A stretch of DNA of 64,000 bases from Edaphochlamys debaryana (GCA_016858145.1 JAEHOE010000056.1:62001-126000), one strand, 5' to 3'. Shown: positions 24,721-36,835, counted from the first letter of the stretch. Numbers and translations are program-made. Notes: generated by a model from the sequence alone, not told the origin.

Positions 24721-24755
24721 GTATACTTGACTTGTGACTTGTGTCGCTACAGGAA
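24721..24755. promoter_or_regulatory. Conserved upstream block, copy A
   Basis: About 130 bases upstream of the copy-A start, a roughly 34-base block beginning GTATACTTGACTTGTGACTT recurs upstream of copy B (27482) with few mismatches, although most flanking DNA between it and the genes has diverged. A shared core promoter or 5' UTR element is the simplest reading. Confidence 0.4.
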
Positions 24756-26407
24756 GGGATCGTATACTGTTATCAATTGCGGTCCCGGCTTAGAGCACCG
24801 CTTATGCCATTTACGCGAGCTGTACGAGTGGTTCCGCCGCGAGCTTCCTCGCGCCTCCAGTGTTCCTCATTTCCTGGAGACTGCTCCATGCAGCTCCATT
24901 CTCGGCGCTAATTAGTGCTGCCCTCTCCAAGTCGGCTGGGCCTGGTACGGCGATGGCAGCTGCCGCAGTCGAGTCTCCAGGCTGGTCCAGCCGGTTCAGG
25001 CCCTCTCTGCCGCCAAGCGCCCTAGCTAGCGGCAGCTCCCCCTTCCCCCTGCCACTCTGGGCCCTCCTCCGCCGCTGGATCTCACGCCTAAGATGCTGAT
25101 GAAGCCGCACCGGCCGTACTCTACAGGAGGTACCCTGAGCCGGCTGCGGGTGAAGGCCAGACTCCTCACCCGCACCCCCGTGCCCCTCCGTGCAGCACCC
25201 CCGCCCGCGAGGCCGACAGTCCCGACACCTCACCACGTTGTGAGCGAGCGAGCCCTGCTACCAGTAAGCGGTAGCAATCCAAGCCGTACGCATTACTCGT
25301 TGTCCCAGGCCTAAGAGGCGCTGCTTCCGGCCTTGTCCGGGACGGAGCGTTGGGCTCATTAACAACCGTGCCCTTGACTCCACTGGCCGGGGGCCCGGTG
25401 CCCCCCGGCCGCCCACTCTGTACCGAGACCTTCGTCAAGCAGCTTGCTAACAAGGAACCAACAAGGACGTCGGGGTGGCACATCGGCGGGGGCTCGGTCC
25501 CATGTCAACCGGTCTCCATCCATCCCTTCCCGGGCCTGACCGGGCAGGGGTCCGGCCAGAGCGCACACATGCGGGTGCCAAGTGGGTTCTTGGGCAGCGG
25601 AGGGCCACCACCTGTACGGCTACACGCGGGCCCTTGTGCCCTTCACGGAGGTCCTCTGCTGCGCTAAGTAGGAGGCGTCCTCTCAGCCCGCTGGCAAGAG
25701 CGACCTGGCCCCAGGGCTCGAAGGCCTTGAGTCCCTGAACACGCGCACCCGCCCCTGGCAAACCGCCAGGGCCAAAGAGATGTTGCGGCCCGAGCCTTTG
25801 GCGCTCAGAGGTCCGCATCGCAAGAGACCTCAGCTGCGCGCAGAGTTCCCACTGGGTTCTAACTTCTGAGCCCCGAGGCCCGCGGGGGCCGTGCCGTTCC
25901 TTGGCTCCAAGCTCCGTGGCTCCGCTCACGTCTCCTGGGGGGGCACCGCCGCTGCACCCCACCACGCCGGCACGGCAGACCGCCCTCACCATGTTACCAA
26001 CAGTCACGAGTGCCGCCGCGCTAGAGTCACCCTGACAGCGTCCGCGGCAAGGTCGCCCACGGGGCGCTCGGCCGCGTGCAGGTGCACGCGCGTGGCACAG
26101 CTCCTGCGCATGGCGGCAGCGGCCGGCGGCGCGCCTTCAGCGCAGCCAACTGCTCCTTCTGCGGTATTGGGTTGCAGCCATGTGAATTTGCTTTACAGGG
26201 TGCTTCCTTGAGGCCGCTGTCACTGCAACAAAAAGGCTCGAGCCAAGCCGCAACCTTCAGACACAGAATCGCCTCTCACCGGTGCACATGACCTCCTGCC
26301 AAGGCTGCCATGCCTTCGGACAGACATAGCACGTGCGTTCACGACACGGTCAGGTCACCGTACAAGCTCTGGCCATGACGGGCCATGCATGGGACTGTCC
26401 ACGCGCC
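24756..26407. other. Intergenic, no gene supported
   Basis: About 1.65 kb between copy A's upstream block and the 33-bp tandem repeat. Several frames of 80-190 aa exist, the longest at 25447-26007 on the minus strand, but none shows a domain, a splice pattern like the neighbours or similarity to another frame in the window. Confidence 0.4.
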
Positions 26408-26473
26408 CCCTGGCCTTGCCATCTTCACAACCGCATTGACCCCTGGCCTTGCCATCTTCACAACCGCATTGAC
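26408..26473. repeat. Perfect 33-bp tandem direct repeat, two units
   Basis: Two identical, immediately adjacent 33-base units start at 26408 and 26441 with CCCTGGCCTTGCCATCTTCA, and the first bases of a third follow. The repeat lies about 200 bases downstream of the stop codon of copy B (minus strand). It is probably a replication-slippage product. Confidence 0.9.
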
Positions 26474-26672
26474 CCCAATACATGAATGTATATGAATTCC
26501 GTTCTTCCCCTCTCGCATTCTCTCGGCGGCTTATTGCTCCCACATCTCGTAAGGTCCGCCAAGCAGGCGGTACTTATTCTGCACCCCACAGACCCTCGCC
26601 TGCACAAACAACATGAATTTACTCCGCTCACAGTTCCAACACTTCCTGACGCCCCTCCTCAGTCCCCCACCC

Positions 26673-27356
26673 CTACCCCATGCGGTGGCACTGCTTCCCC
26701 AGCTTCCTCTGCTGCCGCCGCCCCTCGGCCTGCTCCATCTTGACCAGCGCCCGGTCCATGCGAGCGCCCAGCTTGGCCAGCTGAGTGGCGCCCCTTCGGA
26801 GGCCGCGCGCAAAGGATCCCGCGAGCCGCCCGAGCCGGGCGGAGGGCTCGGGCTTGTGCGCCGGGTAACGGCAGCGTGGCGCAGGCGGGAGGTGGGTAGA
26901 GGCCCTGCCCAGGGCTGGCGCGGCAGCCGGGCAGCCGGCTGCCAGCACCTGACCAGCAGCTGGCTGCGGTGGGAAGGCCACGCCCTCCACCGGGTAAGAC
27001 GCGTAGGCGCCGGCAAAGGCGAAGGCATAGGAAGGTGACGCCGGGGACGCACACGCGGCGGCAGCCGTGCAGTCGTGAGGCTGAGACTGCCGCTTTTGGC
27101 GCTGCGCCTGGGCGCTTAGAGACGGCGATGCCCTGTCGAGGTCCGCTGCCAGCTGCGCTGCGAGCTGAGCAAAGGGGTTGAGGCCCGGCTGCGGCCCGTC
27201 GCGTGTAGGATGGGCGCAGGCTCGGGTAGCTGTCGTCACGGTCACCCCGCTCGCGCTGTGGCACATAGCGTGGCCGCAGCAGGCGTCCCGGAGGTGCGTC
27301 AAAGCGACGTGGTCGCTCGCAGAGACAGCCGTTTCAGCGGCGATTGCTCTCCGCAT
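26673..27356 (-). CDS. Hypothetical protein, duplicate copy B
   Basis: An intronless frame of 227 aa, near-identical to copy A at 23911-24591. The frame stays open further upstream (to 27659), but that part is not shared with copy A, so the common ATG at 27356 was chosen. It has the same layout: a Cys/His/Ala-rich N-terminus, NPFAQLAAQLAADLDRASPS, an aromatic/Ala stretch, and a basic C-terminal helix (FARGLRRGATQLAKLGARMD). Differences from A include Ile/Met at the GARxDRAL position and one extra codon before NPF. Similarity stops almost exactly at the stop codon on the 3' side, so the duplicated unit looks gene-sized. Function unknown. Confidence 0.45.
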   Translation of the reverse strand: MRRAIAAETAVSASDHVALTHLRDACCGHAMCHSASGVTVTTATRACAHPTRDGPQPGLNPFAQLAAQLAADLDRASPSLSAQAQRQKRQSQPHDCTAAAACASPASPSYAFAFAGAYASYPVEGVAFPPQPAAGQVLAAGCPAAAPALGRASTHLPPAPRCRYPAHKPEPSARLGRLAGSFARGLRRGATQLAKLGARMDRALVKMEQAEGRRQQRKLGKQCHRMG

Positions 27357-27481
27357 CGCGTGCTGGCGCACCAGCGCTTTCGGTTGAGCTGTGTGCAGAA
27401 GATTTACAAAGCTTCTTGTGTCTATCGTTGGCCCCTGTCTGCCTCGTAAGGTTAGGGAAGCCGATGGCCGCGGGTCGGCTT

Positions 27482-27516
27482 GTATACTTGAGTTGTGACT
27501 TGCGTTGCTGTAGGAA
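27482..27516. promoter_or_regulatory. Conserved upstream block, copy B
   Basis: Counterpart of the block at 24721. GTATACTTGAGTTGTGACTT lies about 125 bases upstream of the copy-B start. Conservation of position and sequence suggests a shared promoter or leader element. Confidence 0.4.
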
Positions 27517-28674
27517 AGCACTGTGTTACTTTGACAGATGACGACTTTCCTGGCTATAGGAAGTGGGCCCTTCCGGGCTTGCCGTGCGACCGGGCCGGTG
27601 CCCGTGCCGCCGTGTCGCTGTTTTGGGGCCCTAAAACGGCTGCGGCATTTGGTGAACATGTTTGCTTTGCTGCCAGTAAGCCTGTCCCCGGACTAAACAA
27701 GGCTAGCCCCGGTGCCGCGGCGGCCCAGTTCGAGCGCCACGGACCCCAGGCGACTCCGGGCCCGGGTCCGGGTCGGCCCGGGTGGGCCGGGCCTGCTGGG
27801 CTCACCGCGGCGCCCACTTTCCCCTGGCGCCCTGGGCCCGGCTCAGAGGCCTACAGCCAAACGTGCCCATATTTACAGACACGCCTCCGCAGGGCAGGAG
27901 GCAGCTCGTGGGGCCTGACAGCTAGCACGTCGCAGGTGGCAGTCCTCGGTGTTTACAATGAAGGACCCCCCTGGGGTCACAGCGCTGAACGCTGGGACCA
28001 AGCGACCCACCTCACGGGCTTGCCCCCTGCAAGCCAGAACGCAAGCCCCTGTCATAACTTGCACTGACCACACTCAGGTCCCACCTTAGTCCTTGGCACG
28101 CAATGACCATGCTCAGCGTGTATCGATGGCCCCTCCTCGGCCGCGCCTCCTACCAGTAACCGTTCACCGTTCATCATGTGCAGGTGGCAGCCCGCTTCTC
28201 GTGGCTCGAGCCCACCGCAGGCCGACGCGGCCCACACAGCAACACAGGACACACGTCCACAACAACGAGTGAAGAGGGGAGAGAAAGGCAGGCCCGAAGC
28301 AGATCAGGGCACACCACCTGCCCGCCTCAAAGTTGCGCTCGGCGACGTTCAGGCCCATGCTCGTCCCCAAACACGCGGGGTCAAACGCGAGCCCCTACAC
28401 TGTTCAGCCCCCGCACAAAACGTTCTACACGTTGCGAGCACAGGAATTCAATACATAATTCTCACAGACGCTCACATATGATTGGGTTCAGCACTCGAGC
28501 CCAATTGGCTCGCCCAGTTGGGCACACTCCTGCAGCCAACCCAACCGTACATACGCCGCCCGCTGGCAGCGATCCCAGATACCCGGTGGCCCTCCTGCGC
28601 CGCAGCCGACCTCGGCTCCCCTCCCTCCCCAGGCCTCGCGTCGCCCCCGCTACCTGGGCGCCTCCGCTCGCCGC
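27517..28674. other. Intergenic, no gene supported
   Basis: About 1.2 kb up to the stop codon of the minus-strand aminotransferase. A plus-strand frame at 27495-28067 has mixed composition but no recognised domain. Part of the region should be the 3' UTR of the aminotransferase. Confidence 0.4.
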
Positions 28675-31600
28675 CTACTCCGCCGCGTGCCCCTGCCCCC
28701 CCGCAGCCCCTCCCGCACCCCCCTCCCCTGCCGCCCCCGCCAGCGCCTCCCGAGTGGCCCCCGCCAGGCGCCGCATGCCCTCCGCCACCGCTGCGGGGGG
28801 CAGCCCCGCGAACGACAGCCGCAGGAAGGGCGAGGCCACCGGCCCCGGCCCCGGCCCCTCCGCGGGAGTGCCGGGCCCCTGCCGGCCGTCGTCAACGACC
28901 AGCGTCGCCTGCAGGGGGGGAGGGGCGGGGGCAGGCGGAGTGCAGGGCGTGGACTGGGTTGCCACCGGCGCCCCCCGGCTCCCTCCCTCCCTCCCTCCCT
29001 CACCCCCCCTGTCGGCCCACCTGCAGCCCCCGCGTTGCGAACATGCCCCCCGGCGCCACCACCACGCGGGCCGCCACCAGCGAGTCCAGCAGCGCACCCA
29101 CGTCGGGGACTGGGGGGGGGGAGGGGAGAGAAGGGCAGATGGAGGGGGATACGAGGCTGCCTGGGGCGGCGAGAGTGGCGGCGGGGCTAACTCTACGCGC
29201 GACCCTGCGTGGAGGCAGGGCGTAGCAGCCAGGCCCCTCAGCTCTGTCCTCCACCCCCCCCCCCGCCCCGCCCCACCCGGCAGCCGAATCCACATGAACA
29301 TCCCCCCGTGCGCCTGCCGCCACTCCGCCCCCAGCGGCCCCAGGTGCTCCAGGGCGGCGGCGTGGGCGGCGGCGGCGCGGGAGGCGTACAGCGCCTGGCG
29401 GGGCAGGGGTACAGGGTGGGGGCGGGGCGGGGATGGGGCAGTGAGGGGTGAGTGGCAAGGGATAGCGGCCTCCGGCGCTGCACGCCAGCCCCCTGCCCCC
29501 GACAGCGTCTGCCCCGCCCCCCCTGCTCGCCTGCAGCCCCCGCAGGTAGGTGTCGAAGCCCTCCCAGCCCCAGCGCTGCAGCAGCTGGTGGACCAGCACC
29601 TGGGGGGGGAGGGGGGAAAAGAGCGGCTGGGGTGGCCAACGCACTCTGGAGGAGGAGGAGGAGGGTATGCGCCCGCCCCCACTCGGCACCGCAGCACCGC
29701 TGACTGCCCACACGCCAAACCCATCCTCATACGCCAGCGCCCACGCACCGCCCGCCCGACCTGCCCGCCCTCCCAACCTCGTCCCAGCCGGGCAACGCGC
29801 TACCGCTCAGCCCTCCTCCCCTCCCCTAGGTAGATAATCGGTGATAGGGTAAAGTGCTTTGCGCACGGGAGCGACATCCCTCTTTCACTGGGTAATAACC
29901 CACAACTGAGCCCTTCCTGGTGGTGTTCGGCGGGAAGACTTGCTAAGGACTAAGCAACCGCCGGGCGGCGCGTTTGCTGAGCGGTTTCGAGCGGGCCTAC
30001 GGCCCTGATCGCCTGTGAGCTTCAGTACCCCTCCCCCCCCCGCCCCCCCCCCTCGCCTGCGTGACGCTGCAGGGCCCCACGGTGGAGCCCATGACCCAGT
30101 TGGCCAGCTTGGGCACCAGGGGGAGAGGGGCGGTCAGCCAGCCCAGCCGGTAGCCGGGGCCCTGGGGGGAGGGGGAGGTGGGGTGGAGGGGAAGGGGAGG
30201 CAGGGGGAGGGGGGATACGGAAGGAGGGTGGGAGCGCGGGGCCTCAGCAGGAGGGGCCTGGGCTCCCCCACAGCAAGGCAGCCTCTTGCTGTGTGAGGCG
30301 CGACCCTTAACGCCAACCGAGGGCCCCCGCAGCCCGCCTCCACTCAGCCTGCCCCCTGCCAAGCCCCCATGCCAAGCCCTCCCCCCCACCCCCACCCACC
30401 AGCAGCTTGCTGAAGGTGTCCACCCGCAGCACCCGCCCCTCCCCGTCCAGGGACAGCAGGCTGCGGGGGAGGCCGCCCAGGCCCGCCTGCAGGGAGGGGT
30501 CCTGGGGCCGCTCGGCAGCGTCCGCAGGGCCCGCTTGGGCCTGGGCCTGGGCCTCGGCCTGGGCCTGGGCCTGGCTGCCCGGCTGCGGGTAGGTGAGCCA
30601 CCAGTAGGCGTCGTCCTCAATGATCATCAGGTCGTGCCGGGAGGCCACCTGGGGAGGGGGTGCGGGGAGCGACACGCGGTCCCAGGTCACCAGGCCGGCC
30701 GGTCAGGAGCCTCCCGCCCGCTGCGACTCATGTACCATCTCTGCTGCGCTACGCAGACACTGTGGCCTCTAAGCTCTAACCCCTTCTGCCCCCCCTCCCC
30801 CTTCAGCCGCCCCCCTCCCCACCTGCAGCAGCTCCCGCTTGCGCCCCTCCCCCATGATCGCCCCCGTGGGGTTGTGGCCGGTGGGGATGACGTAGGCCAG
30901 CCGGGGCGCACGCACCGCCCCCGCCCCCCCTGCCCCCCCGGACGCCGCCGCTGCCGCCACTGCCCGCAGCTGCGCCTCCAGGTCGGCGGGGTCCATGCCC
31001 TGGGGGGGGGGCAGGAAAAGGGGGGGGGGGGGGTAAGAGGACCGGGACGTGCTTGGCAGCGCGGGGGCCTGGACGTCAGCGGCTGCGCCTCCCCTCGAGG
31101 GGACTGAGCTCTGCCCCCCCGCCCCACCCCCACCCCCACCTGCTCGTCCCCCCTGACGGGCAGCAGGCGCAGGTCCCGGGGCAGGAACACGCACTCGAGC
31201 GCGTGCGTGTACGTGTACTCGTCCTGGGGGGGGGTCGGTAGGGGTAGGGGAGGAGCAGCAGGCGCGGATGTCGCCTCACGACCACTCGCTACTCCCCATA
31301 CGGATGCCGCCCCTGACGCCAGCCGAAGCTCCAAGCTCGATCACGCACCACCCGGTCAGCCTCGGACGGCCACGAGTTCCCGCCCCCCCTCCCCCCTCCC
31401 CCCTCCCCCCTCCCCCCCTCACCACCACCAGCGTGTCCCCCGGGTCCGTCAGGCAGGCGATGGCGGCGAAGATGCCGTGGATGGCACCGCTGCACAGCAC
31501 CAGGTCGCGGGGGGGGAGGGGGGCCGGGGGCGCAGCAGGGGCCGGGCCCGCCCCGGCGTCCCCTGCCGCCTCCTCGCCGGGCCCCGCGGGCGCCTGCGCC

Positions 31601-32447
31601 GCCCCACCCCCCTGCTTGGCTGCCCAGGGCCCCTCCCCCCCCGCGGGTGCCGCCGGCACCGGCACCCCGTGCAGCCGCTGCGTGAGGTCCCGCAGGGAGG
31701 CCAGAAGGGGCGTGTGGCCCTGGGGGTTGAAGTTGTACTGCTGGGCGAGGTAGGCCTGGGGGGGGGGGGTTCGGGCGGGGGCAAGGGCCCAGCGTCGAGT
31801 CGACCTGGCGCAATGCGCTGCGTCCCCACCCACCCACCGGGCCCTCGCAGCTCCGGTGTGAGCAACCCGCCCCCGCACACCCGTGGCGCTGCACGGCTGC
31901 AGGAACCCGGCCCCCGGCCTCACCAGCTGCCCCTCCTCCCCCAGTGACACCGTCAGACCGGTCCGCGTGGTGGCCTGTAGGGGTGGGAGGGGCGGGGACG
32001 GAACGCGGGAGCCGGCGTGGGCTGCAGCCTTGCTTGGCTCAGGGCCTTCACCCGGCCAAGGCCCTGCCGCATCCCGTGCTGCAAAACCGTTCGAGGGGAA
32101 GGCCTCACAAGGGGTGAGGTGGTGATGAGGGTTTCCCTGCCCCCCCCCGCCCGCCGGCCCCCGCCCGCCCCACGTCGATGCGCTCCAGCGGGAAGGCCGC
32201 GGCCGGGGGCAGCCCCCCCGCCAGACTGATGACGTCATCCACCCCCGAGAAGCGGTTGATCAGCGCTGGGGGGCGGGGGGCGCGAAGGAGGTCGGGGCGG
32301 TTGACGTGGCGGAAGGCTCAGCTGTCCGTGGCCGGAGTCTGGATGTGAGCCCTAGCAGCAAAACTTGCGCCCACCCGCTAACGACGCGTGCGTGAAGCGC
32401 CGGGCCTCGCCGCTGAGGAAGCGCTCGTAGCACTCTATCGGCGCCAT
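28675..32447 (-). CDS. Fold-type I PLP aminotransferase (KAT/AadAT, ARO8-like)
   Basis: Transfers an amino group between an amino acid and a 2-oxo acid. This branch handles 2-aminoadipate, kynurenine or aromatic amino acids; the exact substrate cannot be read here. Twelve exons, from high to low: 32447-32375, 32265-32174, 31974-31924, 31755-31423, 31223-31140, 30999-30823, 30648-30400, 30161-30057, 29599-29531, 29394-29277, 29109-29021, 28908-28675; all phases close (557 aa). Visible motifs: VISLAGGLPP near the N-terminus, CSGAIHGIFAAIACLTDPGD, the PTGHNPTGAIM loop, EDDAYWWL, VDTFSKLL carrying the PLP-binding lysine, GYRLGWLTAP, and FLRLSFAG with the substrate-carboxylate arginine. Exons 8 and 9 use GC donors. 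A Gln/Ala/Glu repeat in exon 7 and an Ala/Pro/Gly insert in exon 4 are extra to the family. No clear targeting peptide, so cytosol is likely. Confidence 0.9.
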
Positions 32448-32944
32448 GCCGAACGCGGGCCAGTGGCCGGGGGCCTAACGTTTGCGTGTAACCTTTTTAC
32501 TGCAAGTGTCGTGTGTTTGAGCAGCGTGCAGCGTCCAACGCGGCAAAACGACGCTGTCATGCACATGCAAACACGACGCCCGTGGACGGACCTCTGCCGC
32601 GCCTTACTGTCCCTGCGTTCGAGCGTCCTCCACACAATCTCACGTGGCAGTGCCCTCAACCCTCGCCCAGAAATAGGGCACTCGCCTCAAAGCGACTCGG
32701 GGCGCCAAAACAAGCTGCCGACGCTGCTGCCAACTTCTGATCAAGCTCTGACGCGCGCCACTCAGCTCAAAAGATCAGTAGCAGCTCGACAGCGGCGACG
32801 TAGCGCAACAGCGCATGCTGGACTGCGCCAGTGTGACCTCAACCGGCAAGACGGACACGTGCACGAGCTTTCGGGGCAATCAACATGCTCTAGGCAAAGC
32901 TCTCGCGGGTTAAGGTAGTCTCGCCTTGGGGCGCGAGCGGCGCG
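32448..32944. promoter_or_regulatory. Divergent intergenic region aminotransferase / DMT transporter
   Basis: About 0.5 kb between two head-to-head start codons (32447 minus, 32945 plus). It must carry both promoters. It is less GC-rich than the genes. No specific box is identifiable. Confidence 0.45.
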
Positions 32945-35900
32945 ATGCCGCCCTCGAGCCGGGGCCTGGCTCGCGACCTGGACCTCGACGGCGGTGGGCC
33001 CCACGTGGGGCACTCGGGGCTGCACCACCTGCACGGCGGGGGCCGGGGGGAGCGGGGCGGCGGCGGCAGCCTGGCGCTGGAGCTGCCGCCGTCCCGGGGG
33101 CCCCCGGTGCTGAGGCCGGGCAGGGCGGCCAGCCGGCGGCACGTGAGCGGGGGGTGTGGCGTGGGGGTTCCCTCTCAGGCGATCAGGGGTGCAGTTCAGG
33201 TGTCAAGCTATGAGCCTTGCAGGATTCTCCTCCCTGTCCGGGGGGGTTCTCTCCGCTTAGTCTGATGCACCAGCACGGCTCACCTCTTCCCCCACCTCCT
33301 GCCCGTGCGTCCTCCCACGGCCTCTCTCCCTCCCCTCGCATCCCCCAGCTGTTCGGCGCGCTGTGCCTGCTGGCGGTGGCGGGGCTGTGGGGCTCCTACT
33401 CCCCCGTGCTCAAGTTCCTCTTCACGCAGCCGCAGCCGCCCTCGGCCGCGCTCATGACGGCGGCGCAGGCGCTGCTGGCGGCCCTCTTCCTGCTGGGGAG
33501 CGGGGCGGCCGAGGCGGCGGCGCGCACCCTGGGCGCCTCCGCCCCCGCCCCCGCGCCCCCGCCCCGCCTGGGCCCCTGGCTGGGCGCGGGCGTGGGCTTC
33601 ACCACGCTGCTGGGCTGCTGGCAGCCGGTGGCGCGGGCGCTGGGGCGCAGGCGGCACCGCCGGGAGCCGCTCTTCCCGCCGCGGCCGCCGCTGCAGTCCG
33701 TGCCCGTGCACGCGGGGCACGGCCCCAACCCGCCCCACCCCTACGCCCCGCCCCCGCACCACGGCCACCACGCCCACGGCCCGGGCGGGGGCGACCTACT
33801 GGCGCACTCCCGCTCCGCCCCGCACGTGGGGGCGGTGGGGGGCCTCGGGGGCGGCGAGGGCGGCCTCGTGGCGCTGCCCGGCTTTGGCGGCCCGGCCTCC
33901 GCGGGCGGCAGCGGGCCGCCCTCGGACCTCAGCAGCGCCAGCAGCGGCGGCGGCAGCGTGGGGGGCGGGGCCTCGGTGCCGCTGCAGGGGGCTGGCCGCG
34001 GGGCGCTGCTGCCGAGCGTGGGCTCGGGCGGCTCGGGGCCCGGGTGGGCGGGGCGCAACGTGCTGGCCCGGCCGCTGCCCAGTCTGGCGGCTGCGGGGCT
34101 GGAGCTGGGCGCATACAACTTCTTCGCTGTGTGTGGGGGTGGGGGTGCGGGGGTGGGGGTGCGGTGGGGTGGGGTGGGGAACGGCGGTGCGGCAGAAGAA
34201 GTGTGCTACGTTATTAGAGGCCCGTGTGCTGACCGGCTTGGGTTTGGTTGACTTAAGCTCCTTGCGCTGACTGCCATGTCTGGGACCAGGCCCCAAGCTC
34301 AGTGCACCGGCTACCGCCCTGTCGGCCCCGCTCTCGAGGCCCCCCTGCTCTCACCCCGACCCTCTGCCCCAACCCCCCCCCCCCCCGCCCGCAGGTGGCC
34401 CTGGGCACGTGGGGCGTGCAGCTGCTGTCCGCCACCAAGGTGGCCTTCCTGGGCCAGGCCACCTCCCTCATGACGCCCTTCCTGGTGGCGCTCAGCGGGC
34501 AGAGGGTGGCGGCGGCAGTGTGGGCGGCCTGCGCGGCGGGGGCCATGGGCGGGGCGCTGGTGGCGCTGGACGGGTCCAGCGGGGGACACGCGGCGGCGGC
34601 CGTCAGCGCGGCGGCGGCGGCGGCGGCCAGCGGCGCGGGCGGGGTGGTCCCTGCGGCCCCCCCCGCTGGGGCGCTGGCGGGGGAGCACGGGGGCGGGTCG
34701 CGGGCGATGCGGCTGGAGACGGGCGGGGCGGGGGCGGGGGCGGGGGCTGCGGGGGCGGGGGCCGGTGCGGCGCTGGCTGGCTCCATGCTGCACGCGGGGC
34801 TGCCCCCGGCTCTGTCGCAGGAGAGCATGGGCGCCAACTACGTACTGGCCAGGTGGGGGGGGGAGGGGGTGTTCGAAACTGATAAGCGGGAGAGCGTCTA
34901 GTCTGGGGGGGGAGCGGGAGGGTAAGGGCAGGGGGGCTGGGTGTGGGTCGAGGGGCGGCGGGGGATGCCGCGCTCCAGCGTGCGCCCCGCTCACACCAAG
35001 TCAAACGACGCGCCCGTTCACCCCCCTCAACCACCCCTGCCTCCCTCCCCCTCCCTCCCCCAGCTGCGTGTTCTACGCGCTGGGCACTGTGCGCATGGGC
35101 GTGCACTCGGGGCGCTTCGGGCCGCTGGAGCTGGCGGCGGCCTCGGCGCTGGCGTACGCGGGGCTGTCGGCGGTGTGGCTGGGGGCCGAGGTGCTGGGTG
35201 AGCGGGGGGTGGGTGGGGGGAGGGGCGGGGGGCTGGAGGGAGGGACGGGGGGCACACCCCACACCCGGCTCCGAGCGCCTCACCCCCTCGTTGCCTGCAA
35301 CCTGTGCCCAAATCAGCAACCCCCGCCCCGTGCAACCTGCCCCCCTCCCCTCCCCCCCAGGCACGCCCTCAGGCGGCCGCGCCGACGCCGACGAGGTGTG
35401 GCGGCTGCTTGGGGACCCGGTGGCGCTGGTGCTGGTGCTGTGGGCGGGGTTCGGGCCGGGGGCGCTCAGCAGCTACCTGCAGGTGGGGCCGGAGGGGGGC
35501 AGGGGAGGGGAGCAGGGAGGGGAGCGGCAGAAGGGGCTGGGGCCAGATTGTCGGGAGGGAGTGGACAGCGGGCCGGGATTGTAAAGGGCGGGTGCTGTGA
35601 ACCGTACGGAGCACAGAGGGCGACGCATCACACCAAGGGGCGGAAGAAGGGGCCTACACTCCTGCCTAGCTAACCAGCAGACTTGCCATATGGCTCTCTA
35701 TGCTCACCGATCCCACTGCCCCAACCTGCCGCCCCGTCTGCAGGTGATGGGACAGAAGATCGTCCCGGCAGCGCAGGCACAGGTGAGGGGAGTAGGCCCG
35801 CCCCCGCAAGCCCGCTGTTTGCCCCCAATTGCCTTCCTGGTCCCCGTCCCGCTCGTCTAGGGGCAGCCGCCTGACCTGCCCCTGCCCCACAACCCACGTG

Positions 35901-36298
35901 CCCTTCCCCTGCCTGCCGGCCCCTTACTTCCCCCTCCCACCCCCCACCCCCAGATGCTCTACTCGTCCACCCCCCTGTGGTCGGCGCTGCTGGCCCGCCT
36001 GCTGCTGCGCGGCAGCGACGGGGCCATGGGGCGCCTGGCCTGGCTGGGGGGCGGCATCATGCTGGGGGCGAGCCTGGGGGCCAGCCTGGCGGAGGCGGCG
36101 CTGGCGGGGAGGGGCGGGGGGGGCGGGACGGCGGGCGGCGGGGGAGGCACGGGGTCGGGGGCCGGGACGGGGTCGGGGGAGCGCGGCGGCTCGGCGTCGG
36201 GTGGGAAGGGGGATCGCTCGTCGTCTTCCGGGGTGGGGTTTGGGTTAGGTCTGGGGGGCGCGGAAGGCGAGAAGGAGGAGGCGGAGCGGGACTTGTGA
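32945..36298 (+). CDS. EamA-domain drug/metabolite transporter (DMT superfamily)
   Basis: Predicted multi-spanning membrane carrier of the 10-TM DMT/EamA superfamily, which exports or exchanges small metabolites; the substrate is unknown. Seven exons: 32945-33142, 33349-34128, 34395-34852, 35064-35197, 35361-35482, 35744-35782, 35954-36298; phases close (691 aa). Membrane-like segments include LFGALCLLAVAGLWGSYSPV (first helix, with the G-W-x-S pattern common at the start of EamA domains), AALMTAAQALLAALFLLGSG, VAFLGQATSLMTPFLVALSG, AAVWAACAAGAMGGALVALD, ALVLVLWAGFGPGALSSYLQ, and MLYSSTPLWSALLARLLLRG followed by LAWLGGGIMLGASLGA, the typical last pair. Long Gly/Pro/His-rich inserts in exons 2 and 3 enlarge the loops well beyond the usual 300-400 aa. 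The C-terminus is Gly/Ser-rich then acidic. A plastid location is possible but unsupported. Confidence 0.8.
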
Positions 36299-36835
36299 TG
36301 GGGGAGAGGAGGGTCGGCGCCAGGCTTGGACCGGGTAGGCATGGCGCCCGAGGGCGCCGAATACTGTGAGGACCGGGGTGGGTTGGGTACGAGCATTGTG
36401 TCTCAAGTCCAGCGTCGAGGTGCACGAGCAGACTGGGGGCTTTGTTCTCACAGGGCCCGTGCAGCGCAGTCAGGACGATGACGAGGGATGGAGCAGACTG
36501 GGAGGCGGGGGCGCCGGGAGGCGGCACGTTGGCGACTCCTGGCGTGTCGCGCAGTGCGGCTAGGTGCGGCGGGCAGGTCCTGTGTCGGACGCGCAGACAT
36601 TGGACTTGCTGCAAAAGCTGGAATACAGGTCTTGCTGTGCATACACAATAGATTCGCGACCTCCTTCCACCAGAAACCGAACAGGGCCTGGCAGCAGCGA
36701 CTCGTTTTGCAATCTTCGCACCCTGTCGACGGGGGCCTGTGCCTCCATCGCCTTAGCTCGGATGCTCAGAGCGGCCACCTGACACGTACTAACGTGGTCG
36801 GGGGCTTCCCGGCTACGGCCTAGCACGGCCGAGCC
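36299..36835. other. Intergenic, DMT gene to U-box gene
   Basis: About 0.54 kb between two same-strand genes. No coding exon recognised. It should hold the DMT 3' UTR and the promoter of the U-box gene. Confidence 0.5.

Noticed and set aside
25447..26007. 186-aa minus-strand frame
   Set aside because: No domain, and no counterpart near the duplicated copy B although the neighbourhood is partly duplicated; treated as chance.
27495..28067. 190-aa plus-strand frame with mixed composition
   Set aside because: No recognisable domain, no similarity to the equivalent position near copy A, and no splice-site pattern.
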